64,000 nucleotides of DNA from Desulfallas thermosapovorans DSM 6562 (lineage in GTDB: Bacteria > Bacillota > Desulfotomaculia > Desulfotomaculales > Desulfallaceae), in NCBI RefSeq assembly GCF_008124625.1, contig NZ_VNHM01000001.1, positions 124,001 to 188,000 on the forward strand. The letters run 5' to 3'. The position numbers and the translations under genes were made by a program. The notes beneath the pieces are model-generated. The model saw nothing but the letters and a program-made list of their open reading frames with translations, was not told the origin of the DNA and did no database searches. The stretch's first letter is position 1. Each line of letters starts with the position of its first letter. This document shows positions 43,830 through 52,103 of the stretch, piece after piece.

Positions 43830-44600
43830 CTAGCCTTCGTTTTTATTAACAGGCAATTGTTTCAACATCTCTCCAACCGTGATCAATTGGTATCCCTCTT
43901 CTTTTAACCCGTCAATAATGCTGGGAAGGGCATGCACAGTGGGTGCTGTTGGATGCATAAGCACAATGGCACCATTTTCCGTTTTATTTAATACCCGTTG
44001 GATGATAACTTCCGGAGCCGGGCGCTGCCAATCCACAGTGTCAATAGTCCAGAGTATCGTATGGTAGCCCAACTCCCGAGCAGCCTCCAATACCGCGGGA
44101 CCTCTTTCCCCGTAAGGAGGAGCGTACAAACGCGGTTTTTCGCCTGTTATACCATATATAACCTTTTCTGCTTTAGCTATATCCTGTATATTCTCCTTCC
44201 GTGATATTTTGTCAGGATGCGGGTGGGAATAGCCATGGCTCCCAATCTCATGGCCCCGATCATATATTTCCTTAACCAATCCGGAAAACTTTTCCGCCCA
44301 GGTGCCACCGATAAAAAACGTCATGGACACATCCTTTTCTTCTAGAACTTCCAACATGCGGCCGATATATTCCTCGCCCCAAAACACATTACATGTCAGC
44401 GCCATGGTCTTATTGTTTTCATCGCCCTGGTAAATAGGTTCAACAGCAATAGCGGCGACATGCCCCCGGGTAAAGTGGACCGATAATATAATGGCTATGA
44501 TACAACAAATTATAAAAAACCCTGCAACCCGGCGAAAGTTAATAACAATAAACATGTTTTTCCAAATATGCTTTTCCTCCCTGCCTGCAATATTTTTCAT
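43830..44600 (-). CDS. ylxY: Polysaccharide deacetylase, YlxY/PdaB-like
   Basis: The product has one N-terminal transmembrane segment and a NodB deacetylase domain. The domain is degenerate at motif 1 (LTCNVFWGEEYI replaces the usual TFDDG metal site) but keeps HEIGSHGYSHPHPD, LYAPPYGERG and IVLMHPTAPTVHALP. Family members act on peptidoglycan or spore cortex. The missing first metal aspartates suggest altered or lost activity, as in other YlxY proteins. ATG 44600 has no Shine-Dalgarno; AGGGAGG instead lies 8 bp before an in-frame ATT at 44567 (see findings). Confidence 0.85.
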   Translation of the reverse strand: MKNIAGREEKHIWKNMFIVINFRRVAGFFIICCIIAIILSVHFTRGHVAAIAVEPIYQGDENNKTMALTCNVFWGEEYIGRMLEVLEEKDVSMTFFIGGTWAEKFSGLVKEIYDRGHEIGSHGYSHPHPDKISRKENIQDIAKAEKVIYGITGEKPRLYAPPYGERGPAVLEAARELGYHTILWTIDTVDWQRPAPEVIIQRVLNKTENGAIVLMHPTAPTVHALPSIIDGLKEEGYQLITVGEMLKQLPVNKNEG

Positions 44601-44635
44601 AATACTTATGCATTAGATTGAATGAACATGCTTTA

Positions 44636-44665
44636 TAAAAAAATAACCGCCTCTTATAGGCAGGT
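44636..44665 (-). terminator. Probable terminator after the methyltransferase-like gene
   Basis: An 8-bp stem with one mismatch (44658-44665 with 44645-44652) is followed on the minus strand by ATTTTTTTAT. It lies 18 bp after the gene's stop. Confidence 0.65.
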
Positions 44666-44683
44666 CATTTTAATCAATCCACT

Positions 44684-45358
44684 TTAGATACGTTCAAATA
44701 AAACTACCTTGGAATGCCTCCACCATAACTCCGGTCGTTCAAAATCAACACCGTTATCCAATCTACACAGTGACCATTTATTGGGCTCTTTGAGCACCCG
44801 ACTCCGCCAACCCGGGTTATCGCCCCAAATTACCCTGTCCTCTTCACCTATCAATATATAAGCCGCCACTGAGCTGGTAGCCCTGAAATCACGAGTCCAG
44901 TCACATCCCTGGGGCATCCAGCTGCAAATCACCAGCTGCGGTTTGTATTTTACCAGCGCATCACAATAGTCCATATTTTCCGGCTTGAAAACATTGTATC
45001 TAGGTTCTTTGCCAGGCGGCTCGGCGTAATTATCCACGGCCTCCAATTTTACTCCCCGGCTGCGCAGTACAGCTGCCAAATCGCCGTTTCCAGCTCCCAC
45101 CTCCAAAATGGGATGTAAACCCAATTTTTTAACTTCTGCAGCCAGAGCATCATTAAACTCTCTGTTTAATATTTGATAAATGCCAAAGGTGTCACAATAG
45201 GGCTTGAGCAGAGATAAACGACATATGACGGCATTATCGCGCCAGGCCGCTTCGGGGTCATACTTTACCGGGCAGTCGGTAAAATTGTTTTTCATCCATT
45301 GTTTTTCCTGATTGATTTTCTCCTGGACACTTTTGTAGCCAAATAACTCCAAAGACAC
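44684..45358 (-). CDS. SAM-dependent methyltransferase-like protein, unknown
   Basis: The 224-residue product has a class I motif I, PILEVGAGNGDLAAVL (about residues 90-105), and then LEAVDNYAEPPG as motif II with an acidic strand end. LVICSWMPQGCDWT is at the motif IV position. It is a Rossmann-fold methyltransferase by sequence. The N-terminus (LFGYKSVQEKINQEKQW) is a charged helix. GTG 45358 follows GGGAGG by 8 bp. It lies between pnp and the deacetylase. The substrate is unknown. Confidence 0.7.
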   Translation of the reverse strand: MSLELFGYKSVQEKINQEKQWMKNNFTDCPVKYDPEAAWRDNAVICRLSLLKPYCDTFGIYQILNREFNDALAAEVKKLGLHPILEVGAGNGDLAAVLRSRGVKLEAVDNYAEPPGKEPRYNVFKPENMDYCDALVKYKPQLVICSWMPQGCDWTRDFRATSSVAAYILIGEEDRVIWGDNPGWRSRVLKEPNKWSLCRLDNGVDFERPELWWRHSKVVLFERI

Positions 45359-45434
45359 TAAGCAAACCTCCCATTCACACCGGGTCATACTGGCCTCAAA
45401 TGCTACTTTGTCTTCAGTGTAAAACCAAGTTTAC

Positions 45435-45463
45435 AAAAAATAAACCCCTATTTTTTTCAGGGG
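45435..45463 (-). terminator. Intrinsic terminator after pnp
   Basis: Stem CCCCT/AGGGG (45459-45463 with 45445-45449) followed on the minus strand by TTTATTTTTT. Confidence 0.8.
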
Positions 45464-45472
45464 CGTAACCGT

Positions 45473-47689
45473 TTAGCTTGTTTTATAATTTTGTTGCCGG
45501 CGCTGGTTGCGCTGGGAACGCCTATTATCCCTGGGTTTTTCCATACCCTCGGGTGCCGGTATTAAATCTTTATGGGACAGTTTTAATCTCCCCTGGTTAT
45601 CGTAGCCAATAACTTTAACCTCCAGCATATCTCCCTCTTTGACTACATCCTCCACTTTATTAACCCGCTCGTGGGCCAGCTGGGAGATATGCACCAGGCC
45701 ATCTTTGCCCGGCAGTCCCAACACCCCGGGAATTATTTCCACAAAACACCCGAAGTCTGTTATTTTAACCACTTTGCCTTTATAAATCTGCCCGCTTTCC
45801 ACATCCTTGGTTAGCTTTTCAACAATGGATAATGCCTTGTAACCGGCATCCGGGTTTACAGCGGCTATAAACACCCGGCCGTCATCTTCAATATCAATAT
45901 CCACTCCGGTTTCTTCGATAATCTTTTTAATTATTTTACCGCCTGGTCCAATCACATCCCTAATTTTATCCGGGTCAATAACAGTTTGGATAATTCTAGG
46001 AGCATAGGGAGACAAATCAGTTCTGGGTTTATCAATCACTTCCAGCATCTTTCCCAGAATGTGCATTCTACCCTCATTGGCCTGATTCAGGGCAATTTGT
46101 AATATTTCCCGGTCAATACCGGCTATTTTTATATCCATTTGTAATGCAGTAACACCCTTGGCGGTGCCGGCCACTTTAAAGTCCATATCTCCCAAGTGAT
46201 CTTCAATGCCTTGGATATCAGTTAGAACTGCAAATTCATCGCCTTCTTTAATAAGCCCCATGGCCACACCAGCCACCGGTGCCTTTATGGGCACTCCGGC
46301 GTCCATAAGGGCCAAACAGCTGCCGCAAACGCTGCCCATTGAAGTTGACCCGTTACTTTCCAATACCTCGGACACAATCCTGATGGTGTACGGAAACTTT
46401 TCCTCAGGGGGAATCATTGGTTCCAGGGCACGCTCAGCCAGTGCACCATGACCAATTTCCCGGCGGCCGGGCGAACGCATCGGTTTGGTTTCCCCGGTGC
46501 TGAATGGTGGGAAGTTATAATGGTGCATGTATCGTTTGGTTTCTTCAATACCCAAGCCGTCAAGTATTTGTTCCTCTGATATAGCCCCCAGTGTTACAAC
46601 AGAAAGTACCTGGGTTTGTCCCCGGGTAAAAAGACCCGAACCATGTGTACGCGGTAAAATACCCACCTCAACACTAATGGGTCGCACCTCGTTAAGGGCC
46701 CTGCCATCAATACGTACCCGGTCAACCAGAATAAAACGGCGCACCAGTTTCTTTTCTACGTTTTCTATAACGCTGACAATGGCCTTTTCTTCTTCGGGGT
46801 ATTGTTCCAGTAATTCCTCAACAAGTTTATCCTTTACGCCATCCAGTAACGCTTCCCTTTCTTTTTTGGATAGTTGTTTGACAATGCAGTCCTGTATGGC
46901 TGATCTGATTTCATCGGAAACTTTTTGTGTGATAATACTTTCCAGCTCTTCGTCGACAACCATCAATTCGGGATTATACTTCTCTTTGGCCAAACCCATA
47001 GCCAGCGCCTCGGTGCGAAAATCTTCAATAAACTTCACGATCTCCCGCACCTTTTCATGTCCAAAAACAATAGCCTCCAGCATATGGTTCTCGGGTACTT
47101 CTTTAGCGCCCGCTTCCACCATCATCACGGCTTCTCCGGTACCGGCAACCACCAAATGCATGTCACTCTTCTCTGCGTCGGCTATGTTGGGATTAATAAT
47201 AAGCTTATTATCCACCCGCCCCACAATAACACCGCCGATGGGCCCGTTAAACGGAATTTCTGAAATATGCAGGGCGGCTGATGCCCCTACCATGGCAGCC
47301 ATTTCCGGTGGGTTATCTTTATCCACCGATAATACCAAAGCAATAACTTGCACTTCATTACGCATACCTTTGGGAAACAGGGGACGTATGGGCCGGTCAA
47401 TTAACCGCGCCGTCAAGGTTGCCTTTTCACTGGGCCGCCCCTCTCTTTTAATAAAACCGCCGGGTATTTTGCCCACCGCGTAAAGACGTTCTTCGTAATC
47501 GACAGTGAGAGGAAAAAAATCAATCCCTTCTCTGGGCTGTTTGGCCATAGTGGCATTAACCAGTACCACGGTATCACCATAACGAACCAAAACGGCCCCG
47601 CCAGCCTGTTTGGCCACCCGGCCTGTTTCTATGGTCATTTGTCTGCCACCAATGTCAATGCTTTTACTTAAAATTTTTTGTTGCTGCAT
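45473..47689 (-). CDS. pnp: Polyribonucleotide nucleotidyltransferase
   Basis: The 738-residue product has two RNase PH domains (residues about 15-145 and 320-455), KH ([15 protein letters not shown], about 565) and S1 ([15 protein letters not shown], about 630), then a basic tail. It degrades RNA phosphorolytically and acts with RNase Y and RNase J in Firmicutes. ATG 47689 is preceded by GCAGGAT at close spacing. A stronger AAGGAGG lies about 42 bp upstream, before a weak CCGG/CCGG hairpin. It follows rpsO as in most bacteria. Confidence 0.97.
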   Translation of the reverse strand: MQQQKILSKSIDIGGRQMTIETGRVAKQAGGAVLVRYGDTVVLVNATMAKQPREGIDFFPLTVDYEERLYAVGKIPGGFIKREGRPSEKATLTARLIDRPIRPLFPKGMRNEVQVIALVLSVDKDNPPEMAAMVGASAALHISEIPFNGPIGGVIVGRVDNKLIINPNIADAEKSDMHLVVAGTGEAVMMVEAGAKEVPENHMLEAIVFGHEKVREIVKFIEDFRTEALAMGLAKEKYNPELMVVDEELESIITQKVSDEIRSAIQDCIVKQLSKKEREALLDGVKDKLVEELLEQYPEEEKAIVSVIENVEKKLVRRFILVDRVRIDGRALNEVRPISVEVGILPRTHGSGLFTRGQTQVLSVVTLGAISEEQILDGLGIEETKRYMHHYNFPPFSTGETKPMRSPGRREIGHGALAERALEPMIPPEEKFPYTIRIVSEVLESNGSTSMGSVCGSCLALMDAGVPIKAPVAGVAMGLIKEGDEFAVLTDIQGIEDHLGDMDFKVAGTAKGVTALQMDIKIAGIDREILQIALNQANEGRMHILGKMLEVIDKPRTDLSPYAPRIIQTVIDPDKIRDVIGPGGKIIKKIIEETGVDIDIEDDGRVFIAAVNPDAGYKALSIVEKLTKDVESGQIYKGKVVKITDFGCFVEIIPGVLGLPGKDGLVHISQLAHERVNKVEDVVKEGDMLEVKVIGYDNQGRLKLSHKDLIPAPEGMEKPRDNRRSQRNQRRQQNYKTS

Positions 47690-47865
47690 ATCCTGCTTTT
47701 ATTCCGGCCCGAAAAACACCGAACCGGTAGACCTCCTTCCTCATCCAGTCAAGCTCTATTTTAGACTGGCATTTTACTATAATCATAAAAAAAACTCTTT
47801 CTACACATTTAGTATTATATCCTGCCTAAAATATAAAAAATACATTGATATTTTTATTACTTGTA

Positions 47866-47897
47866 TAAAATGTAAAAAGCGGGTATATATACCCGCT
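47866..47897 (-). terminator. Intrinsic terminator after rpsO
   Basis: A near-perfect palindrome AGCGGGTATA/TATACCCGCT (47878-47897) followed on the minus strand by TTTTACATTT. It abuts the rpsO stop. Confidence 0.85.
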
Positions 47898-48167
47898 CTA
47901 TTTGCGCAACCCCAATTTTTCGATTAACTCGCGGTAACGATTAAAATCCCGGCCTTTTAAATAATTCAACAAGGCCCGCCGTTGACCAACCATTTTCAAA
48001 AGTCCACGTCTGGAATGGTGGTCTTTTTTATGGATCTTGAGATGCTCTGTAAGGTCGTTGATCCGCCTGGTCAATAAAGCCACCTGTACTTCGGGTGATC
48101 CGGTATCGCTCTCATGCAGCTTAAATCTGTCGATAACGGACTGTTTATCCGGCACCGATAATGCCAC
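47898..48167 (-). CDS. rpsO: Ribosomal protein S15
   Basis: The 89-residue product is a canonical S15 ([45 protein letters not shown]). GTG 48167 lies 8 bp after AAAGGAGGTG and gives the exact family length, so the longer frame to 48206 is not used. The upstream leader is likely to fold and may carry autoregulation. A terminator follows, so read-through to pnp would be partial. Confidence 0.97.
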   Translation of the reverse strand: MALSVPDKQSVIDRFKLHESDTGSPEVQVALLTRRINDLTEHLKIHKKDHHSRRGLLKMVGQRRALLNYLKGRDFNRYRELIEKLGLRK

Positions 48168-48181
48168 AGGGTTCACCTCCT

Positions 48182-48247
48182 TTATTTTGTAATCGCTGCT
48201 AGCCAAGCTAATCGCCGGAGATAAGCGAGTTCCCTAGCTAACAGTTC
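48182..48247 (-). promoter_or_regulatory. Structured leader of rpsO, possible S15 autoregulation site
   Basis: Between the upstream gene and AAAGGAGG lie several overlapping complementary segments: GCTAG/CTAGC, CGCT/AGCG and TAGC-TTG-GCTA. These can form alternative hairpins ending just before the ribosome site. Firmicute S15 proteins are known to bind their own leaders; the match here is structural suggestion only. Confidence 0.35.
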
Positions 48248-48475
48248 TTATTTACCTATCACGGTAATAACCAGCCGCCCGCTGGATATATCCTTGGCAA
48301 CAATGTCAAACATGCGCCCCGATTTTGCAAAAAAACCCCTAAAACGGGTTGCTGTGGGTATGCGACCCGGTATACCATTGGAAGCGGCTATAATATCAGC
48401 AACCGTGATTTTATCCTGGCGATAATCACGTAATCGCTTGCGCGCGTGTTCAGTAATAATTACGTTCATTTCCAT
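48248..48475 (-). CDS. Small basic protein, toxin-like (possible RelE/BrnT-type fold)
   Basis: The 75-residue product is strongly basic, begins MEMNVIITEHARKRLRDY and ends MFDIVAKDISSGRLVITVIGK, with TRFRGFFAKSGRM in the middle. The ITEHARKRLR opening helix and the two closing beta strands recall small RNase-type toxins or DUF4258-like proteins; this is a fold guess. It follows the acidic 76-residue gene by 6 bp and precedes rpsO. ATG 48475 has a poor ribosome site, consistent with coupling to the upstream gene. Confidence 0.55.
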   Translation of the reverse strand: MEMNVIITEHARKRLRDYRQDKITVADIIAASNGIPGRIPTATRFRGFFAKSGRMFDIVAKDISSGRLVITVIGK

Positions 48476-48481
48476 ATTACT

Positions 48482-48712
48482 TTAGTTTGCCCCGGATTTG
48501 CAGGTTAGTTCATCTTCTTCCTGGGCCAGAAATGCATATAAAGCATCCTGGAAAGCCGCTATTTGTGCATCTTCCTCGGTGCTGGCCTGCAAATATATTT
48601 TTTCCAGTTCCTTTTTTAAACTTTGAAAATCCTCACTTAGACAAATCAGTGCAATATGGTTTAACCATCTTTTAATCTCTTCTTCCGGCAAATCGATCTT
48701 GGGCACCCCCAT
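48482..48712 (-). CDS. Small acidic protein, partner of the toxin-like gene
   Basis: The 76-residue product starts MGVPKIDLPEEEIKRWLNHIA and carries an acidic helical middle (EKIYLQASTEEDAQIAAFQ) and tail (QEEDELTCKSGAN). AAGGGAG is 11 bp before ATG 48712 and 5 bp before an in-frame TTG at 48718, so the start is uncertain. It is the first gene after a probable promoter at 48788-48816 and precedes the basic gene. No family is recognised. An antitoxin-like role is inference from charge and order. Confidence 0.5.
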   Translation of the reverse strand: MGVPKIDLPEEEIKRWLNHIALICLSEDFQSLKKELEKIYLQASTEEDAQIAAFQDALYAFLAQEEDELTCKSGAN

Positions 48713-48787
48713 AAACAAAACGTCTCCCTTCAATTTTTATGGGACGTTTATCGGCTGGGTAACAAAACCGTATTTGATTACTTACTC

Positions 48788-48816
48788 ATTGTAACATATT
48801 CTACCTGGCAAGTAAA
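48788..48816 (-). promoter_or_regulatory. Possible promoter ahead of the small pair, rpsO and pnp
   Basis: TTTACT (48811-48816), 17 bp and TACAAT (48788-48793) on the minus strand, in the roughly 125-bp gap after ribF. No terminator for ribF was recognised, so read-through from upstream is also possible. Confidence 0.5.
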
Positions 48817-48837
48817 CTTATCAAGATGAAGAATCGC

Positions 48838-49800
48838 TCACAGGCCCCACTTCAAACTTTCCATACCCGGCACCGGCGCATCTATACGAGCTTCAAAAAT
48901 GTCTCTTTGAATTTGTTCAATTAATTCACCTGCTGAGTTAAATCTTTTCTCATTGCGCAGCCGCCTGATGAAATACACTTTTATCGCTTTGCCATATAAA
49001 TCACCGTAAAAATCCAACAGATGCACTTCAATGGTTCTGACAAAGGAGTTACCGTGAAAAGTAGGCTTGACACCTATATTGGCCACTCCTCCCCAGGCAT
49101 AACCATCTACATCGACTTGCACCGAATATACTCCGTTGGCAGGTACCAGTAAATTATCATCTACTGCCAGGTTGGCTGTTGGAAAGCCCAGGGTTCTGCC
49201 GCGCCTTTCGCCACAGACAACCGTACCCTCAATCACCGGGTTATACCCCAGATATTTCTTAGCCTCGGATATTTCCCCGTCGGCCAGTAAGCTTCTTATT
49301 AATGTACTGCTCACCGGTTGGCCGTCTATAGTAACCGGTGGCAAAACCTGCACGTCAAAACCCAGTTTCTTACCGTACTCCGATAATAATTCCGGATTGC
49401 CCCTGCCCATATAACCAAAGGTATAATTATAACCCACCAAAACAGCACGTACCCCCAGTTGTTTACATAATACCTGCTCAATAAAATCCTCCGGGCTTAA
49501 GCGGGCGAACTCCAAAGTAAATGGTATCCACAGCAGCACCTCAACCCCCAGTTCCGCAAACATATCCCTTTTCACATTGGGGGGTAGTATCAATGGGGGC
49601 CCACCTTCGGGCTTCAAAACCGCCAGAGGGTGGGGATTAAATGTAAAAACAGTGGGCGTTCCGCCAACTGCTCGGGACTTGACCAACAAATTATCAATCA
49701 GCCTGCGGTGTCCCAAATGGATGCCGTCAAAGTTGCCCAGCACGACTATCATATCTTTGTGTTTATCCTTTAACCCTGTCAAGTCACTGTAAATATACAC
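48838..49800 (-). CDS. ribF: Bifunctional riboflavin kinase / FAD synthetase
   Basis: The 320-residue product has an N-terminal adenylyltransferase domain with VVLGNFDGIHLGHRRLI and a C-terminal flavokinase domain with GRTLGFPTANL (about residue 200). It makes FMN and then FAD. GTG 49800 is 11 bp from GGAGG; an upstream GTG (49818) overlaps that site. It closes the truB side of the translation operon. Confidence 0.93.
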   Translation of the reverse strand: MYIYSDLTGLKDKHKDMIVVLGNFDGIHLGHRRLIDNLLVKSRAVGGTPTVFTFNPHPLAVLKPEGGPPLILPPNVKRDMFAELGVEVLLWIPFTLEFARLSPEDFIEQVLCKQLGVRAVLVGYNYTFGYMGRGNPELLSEYGKKLGFDVQVLPPVTIDGQPVSSTLIRSLLADGEISEAKKYLGYNPVIEGTVVCGERRGRTLGFPTANLAVDDNLLVPANGVYSVQVDVDGYAWGGVANIGVKPTFHGNSFVRTIEVHLLDFYGDLYGKAIKVYFIRRLRNEKRFNSAGELIEQIQRDIFEARIDAPVPGMESLKWGL

Positions 49801-49827
49801 TGCTGATACAACCTCCACATCAGGTGT

Positions 49828-50748
49828 TTATGCCAATACTTTAACCGGTTGAAGCATATATTGCTCCCCTGTGCCGGGGGGTTCCTTAACAACCGCCAGG
49901 GCGATTAAACGGCCTGCACTCTCCAGGCGGACCAACTGCCCGGCGGTAAGCTTTTGCGCCAAGGCAAAGGTTGGCCGCTTAATACAATTGCCACAGCTAA
50001 CGGCTTTTACCTGCGCCCCTTCAATGGCTACTGCGGGCAGGTGTTCCAGCGCCTTTCCCATGGAAACCATCAGTGTTTTTATGTCCCTCCCCGCCAGCTC
50101 AGACAATTGTTCCAGAGTAACGGCGTCATCCAAGACAAACATCCCTGCCCGGGTGCGCAATAAAAAGGACATAAAAGCACCACAGCCCAATTTTTGGCCA
50201 AGATCATGACAAATTGTACGCACGTATGTACCCGCAGAACAATGAAGGTGAAAAATAGCGCTGGGGTATACCGGGTGGTGATGAAAAGCTACCAGCGCAA
50301 TATCGTATATGTAAACAGAACGGGGTTTTCTTTCCACATCAATACCTGCCCGGGCCAGCTCATAAAGTTTTTTGCCCTTGTATTTGATAGCCGATGTCAT
50401 TGGGGGCACTTGCTCAATCCATCCTGTGAAACTAGCTAATGCTTGCTTTATATCCCCAACCTCAATACCCTCCGCACCTCTGTCAGTTATAACCTCACCA
50501 AAGGAGTCCTGGGTATTGGTTGATTTACCAAAGGTTACCTCAGCACGATAGCATTTGTTGCCCGGCAGGTACTGTATTATTTTGGTGGCCTTACCCAGGC
50601 AGACGGGCAACACACCGGCAGCCCCGGGATCAAGGGTGCCCGTGTGGCCAGCTTTTTTTTGGCCGGTGGTTCTTCTAACAAAGCTTACCACGTCATGGCT
50701 GGTCATGCCCGGCGGTTTAAGGATGTTTATTATACCGTCCATATTCAT
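49828..50748 (-). CDS. truB: tRNA pseudouridine-55 synthase
   Basis: The 306-residue product has the TruB catalytic motif HTGTLDPGAAGVLPV with its essential aspartate, YRAEVTFGKSTNTQD, and CSAGTYVRTICHDLG. It converts U55 to pseudouridine in tRNA. The ATG overlaps the nrnA stop (ATGA). Confidence 0.95.
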   Translation of the reverse strand: MNMDGIINILKPPGMTSHDVVSFVRRTTGQKKAGHTGTLDPGAAGVLPVCLGKATKIIQYLPGNKCYRAEVTFGKSTNTQDSFGEVITDRGAEGIEVGDIKQALASFTGWIEQVPPMTSAIKYKGKKLYELARAGIDVERKPRSVYIYDIALVAFHHHPVYPSAIFHLHCSAGTYVRTICHDLGQKLGCGAFMSFLLRTRAGMFVLDDAVTLEQLSELAGRDIKTLMVSMGKALEHLPAVAIEGAQVKAVSCGNCIKRPTFALAQKLTAGQLVRLESAGRLIALAVVKEPPGTGEQYMLQPVKVLA

Positions 50749-51731
50749 TCATCCTTTAACTCTTTTAAGGCCGCCTCCAAAAACCGGCTTTTTATATCCT
50801 CCAACTTGCCATTTACCACGCAGCCGGCTGCCCGGGGGTGCCCGCCCCCTCCGAAACAAGCGGCCAGCTTATTAACATCCAAGTAATACTTGGACCTGAG
50901 GCTGACCTTGTATTTTTCATCTTCCAATTCGCGGAAAAACAAAGCCAGCTCTACACCCCTAATCATGCGCGGGTAATTGATAATTCCGTCAACATGTTCA
51001 TCGGTTGCGTTCAGACTGTGTAGCGTAGCTCTTTGCATAGACATCCACGCCACCCGGCCACATTTGCTTATACCCAATGTTTGTAGAGCAGCCCCCAATA
51101 CTTGCAGGCTGATCAGTGGTTTTTCTTCATATAACAGTTTATTTATCCGTGCCACCGGAAATCCCAGTTTCAAGAGCTCAGCTGCTCTAAGGTGAGTCCG
51201 GTAACTGGTATTATCATAGCGGAAGGATCCAGTATCTGTGGCCATGGCCACATATAAACAGGTGGCAATATCTTTATCAATAACCACCGGCAGCATGGTT
51301 AACAGTTCGTAAACAATTTCCCCCGCGGCCGCGAAAGCGGGACAGTTTAGATAGACATTACCGAAGGCAACCGAACCGGCATGGTGGTCTATAACGACCA
51401 CCCGGCCCGCACGGTCGAGCAATTCCTTGAAATGACCCAACCGGTCGGGCACCGAGCAATCTACCGAAATAAACAATTCTAAAGGTAGTTGTTCATTAAT
51501 TTCCACCTGCACTTCATGCACACCGGGCAAAAACCCGTACATCTCCGGCACCGGGTCGGGGCTGTAAAACACAACCCTTTTACCCATTTGCCGCAGAGCC
51601 AGGCCAAGGGCCAGCATAGCCCCCAAACAGTCACCATCGGGCATCACATGACCGCAAAGGGCGATCTTACCAGCCCTGGACAACTCATCCACCAACGCGG
51701 TAAAAAGATGTTTTTCTCGGTGATCAAACAT
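50745..51731 (-). CDS. nrnA: Bifunctional oligoribonuclease / pAp phosphatase
   Basis: The 328-residue DHH-family phosphoesterase has [14 protein letters not shown] near residue 27, [12 protein letters not shown] (DHH), [13 protein letters not shown] and the C-terminal DHHA1 glycine motif [10 protein letters not shown]. NrnA degrades nanoRNA and 3'-phosphoadenosine 5'-phosphate. It overlaps rbfA by 8 bp and truB by 4 bp, so it is a coupled operon member. Confidence 0.93.
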   Translation of the reverse strand: MFDHREKHLFTALVDELSRAGKIALCGHVMPDGDCLGAMLALGLALRQMGKRVVFYSPDPVPEMYGFLPGVHEVQVEINEQLPLELFISVDCSVPDRLGHFKELLDRAGRVVVIDHHAGSVAFGNVYLNCPAFAAAGEIVYELLTMLPVVIDKDIATCLYVAMATDTGSFRYDNTSYRTHLRAAELLKLGFPVARINKLLYEEKPLISLQVLGAALQTLGISKCGRVAWMSMQRATLHSLNATDEHVDGIINYPRMIRGVELALFFRELEDEKYKVSLRSKYYLDVNKLAACFGGGGHPRAAGCVVNGKLEDIKSRFLEAALKELKDE

Positions 51732-52071
51732 TTTTACCTTTTACCTCATCCAGGAGTTCCATGACCCGAACTCCGTGATCCAATGATTCATCAAGCTTAA
51801 AGGATATTTCCGGTACATGTCTGAGCCTGATGCGACGTCCCAATTCGGTACGGATAAACCCCTGCGCCTTTGTTAGGGCTACCATGGTATCGCCCCTCTG
51901 CTCGTGGTTACCTAACACGCTAACATAAATTTTAGCATACTTAAGGTCCCTTGATACATCAACCCCGGTTATGGTGGCAAAACCAACCCGCGGGTCCTTT
52001 AATTCATTCAATAAAAGGTCGGACATTTCTTTTTTTATGGCCTCGGCCAACCTTTCCGGCCGGTGGGACAT
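51724..52071 (-). CDS. rbfA: Ribosome-binding factor A
   Basis: The 115-residue product has the RbfA core: [56 protein letters not shown] and LDESLDHG. It helps mature the 5' end of 16S rRNA in the 30S subunit. ATG 52071 is at better spacing from GGGGGG than the ATG 6 bp earlier. Confidence 0.95.
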   Translation of the reverse strand: MSHRPERLAEAIKKEMSDLLLNELKDPRVGFATITGVDVSRDLKYAKIYVSVLGNHEQRGDTMVALTKAQGFIRTELGRRIRLRHVPEISFKLDESLDHGVRVMELLDEVKGKNV

Positions 52072-52103
52072 AACCATCCCCCCTTACGGTTATAGTAATA
52101 TCA

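Noticed and set aside
46527-47483. Long plus-strand open frame of about 318 codons antisense to pnp
   Set aside because: It lies wholly inside the unmistakable pnp gene, is serine- and threonine-rich with no known motif, and has the composition expected of an antisense shadow.
47704-47738. Hairpin between AAGGAGG and the pnp start similar to the dapB case
   Set aside because: The stem is only CCGG/CCGG and pnp has its own GCAGG next to ATG, so a structure-dependent start is not convincing.
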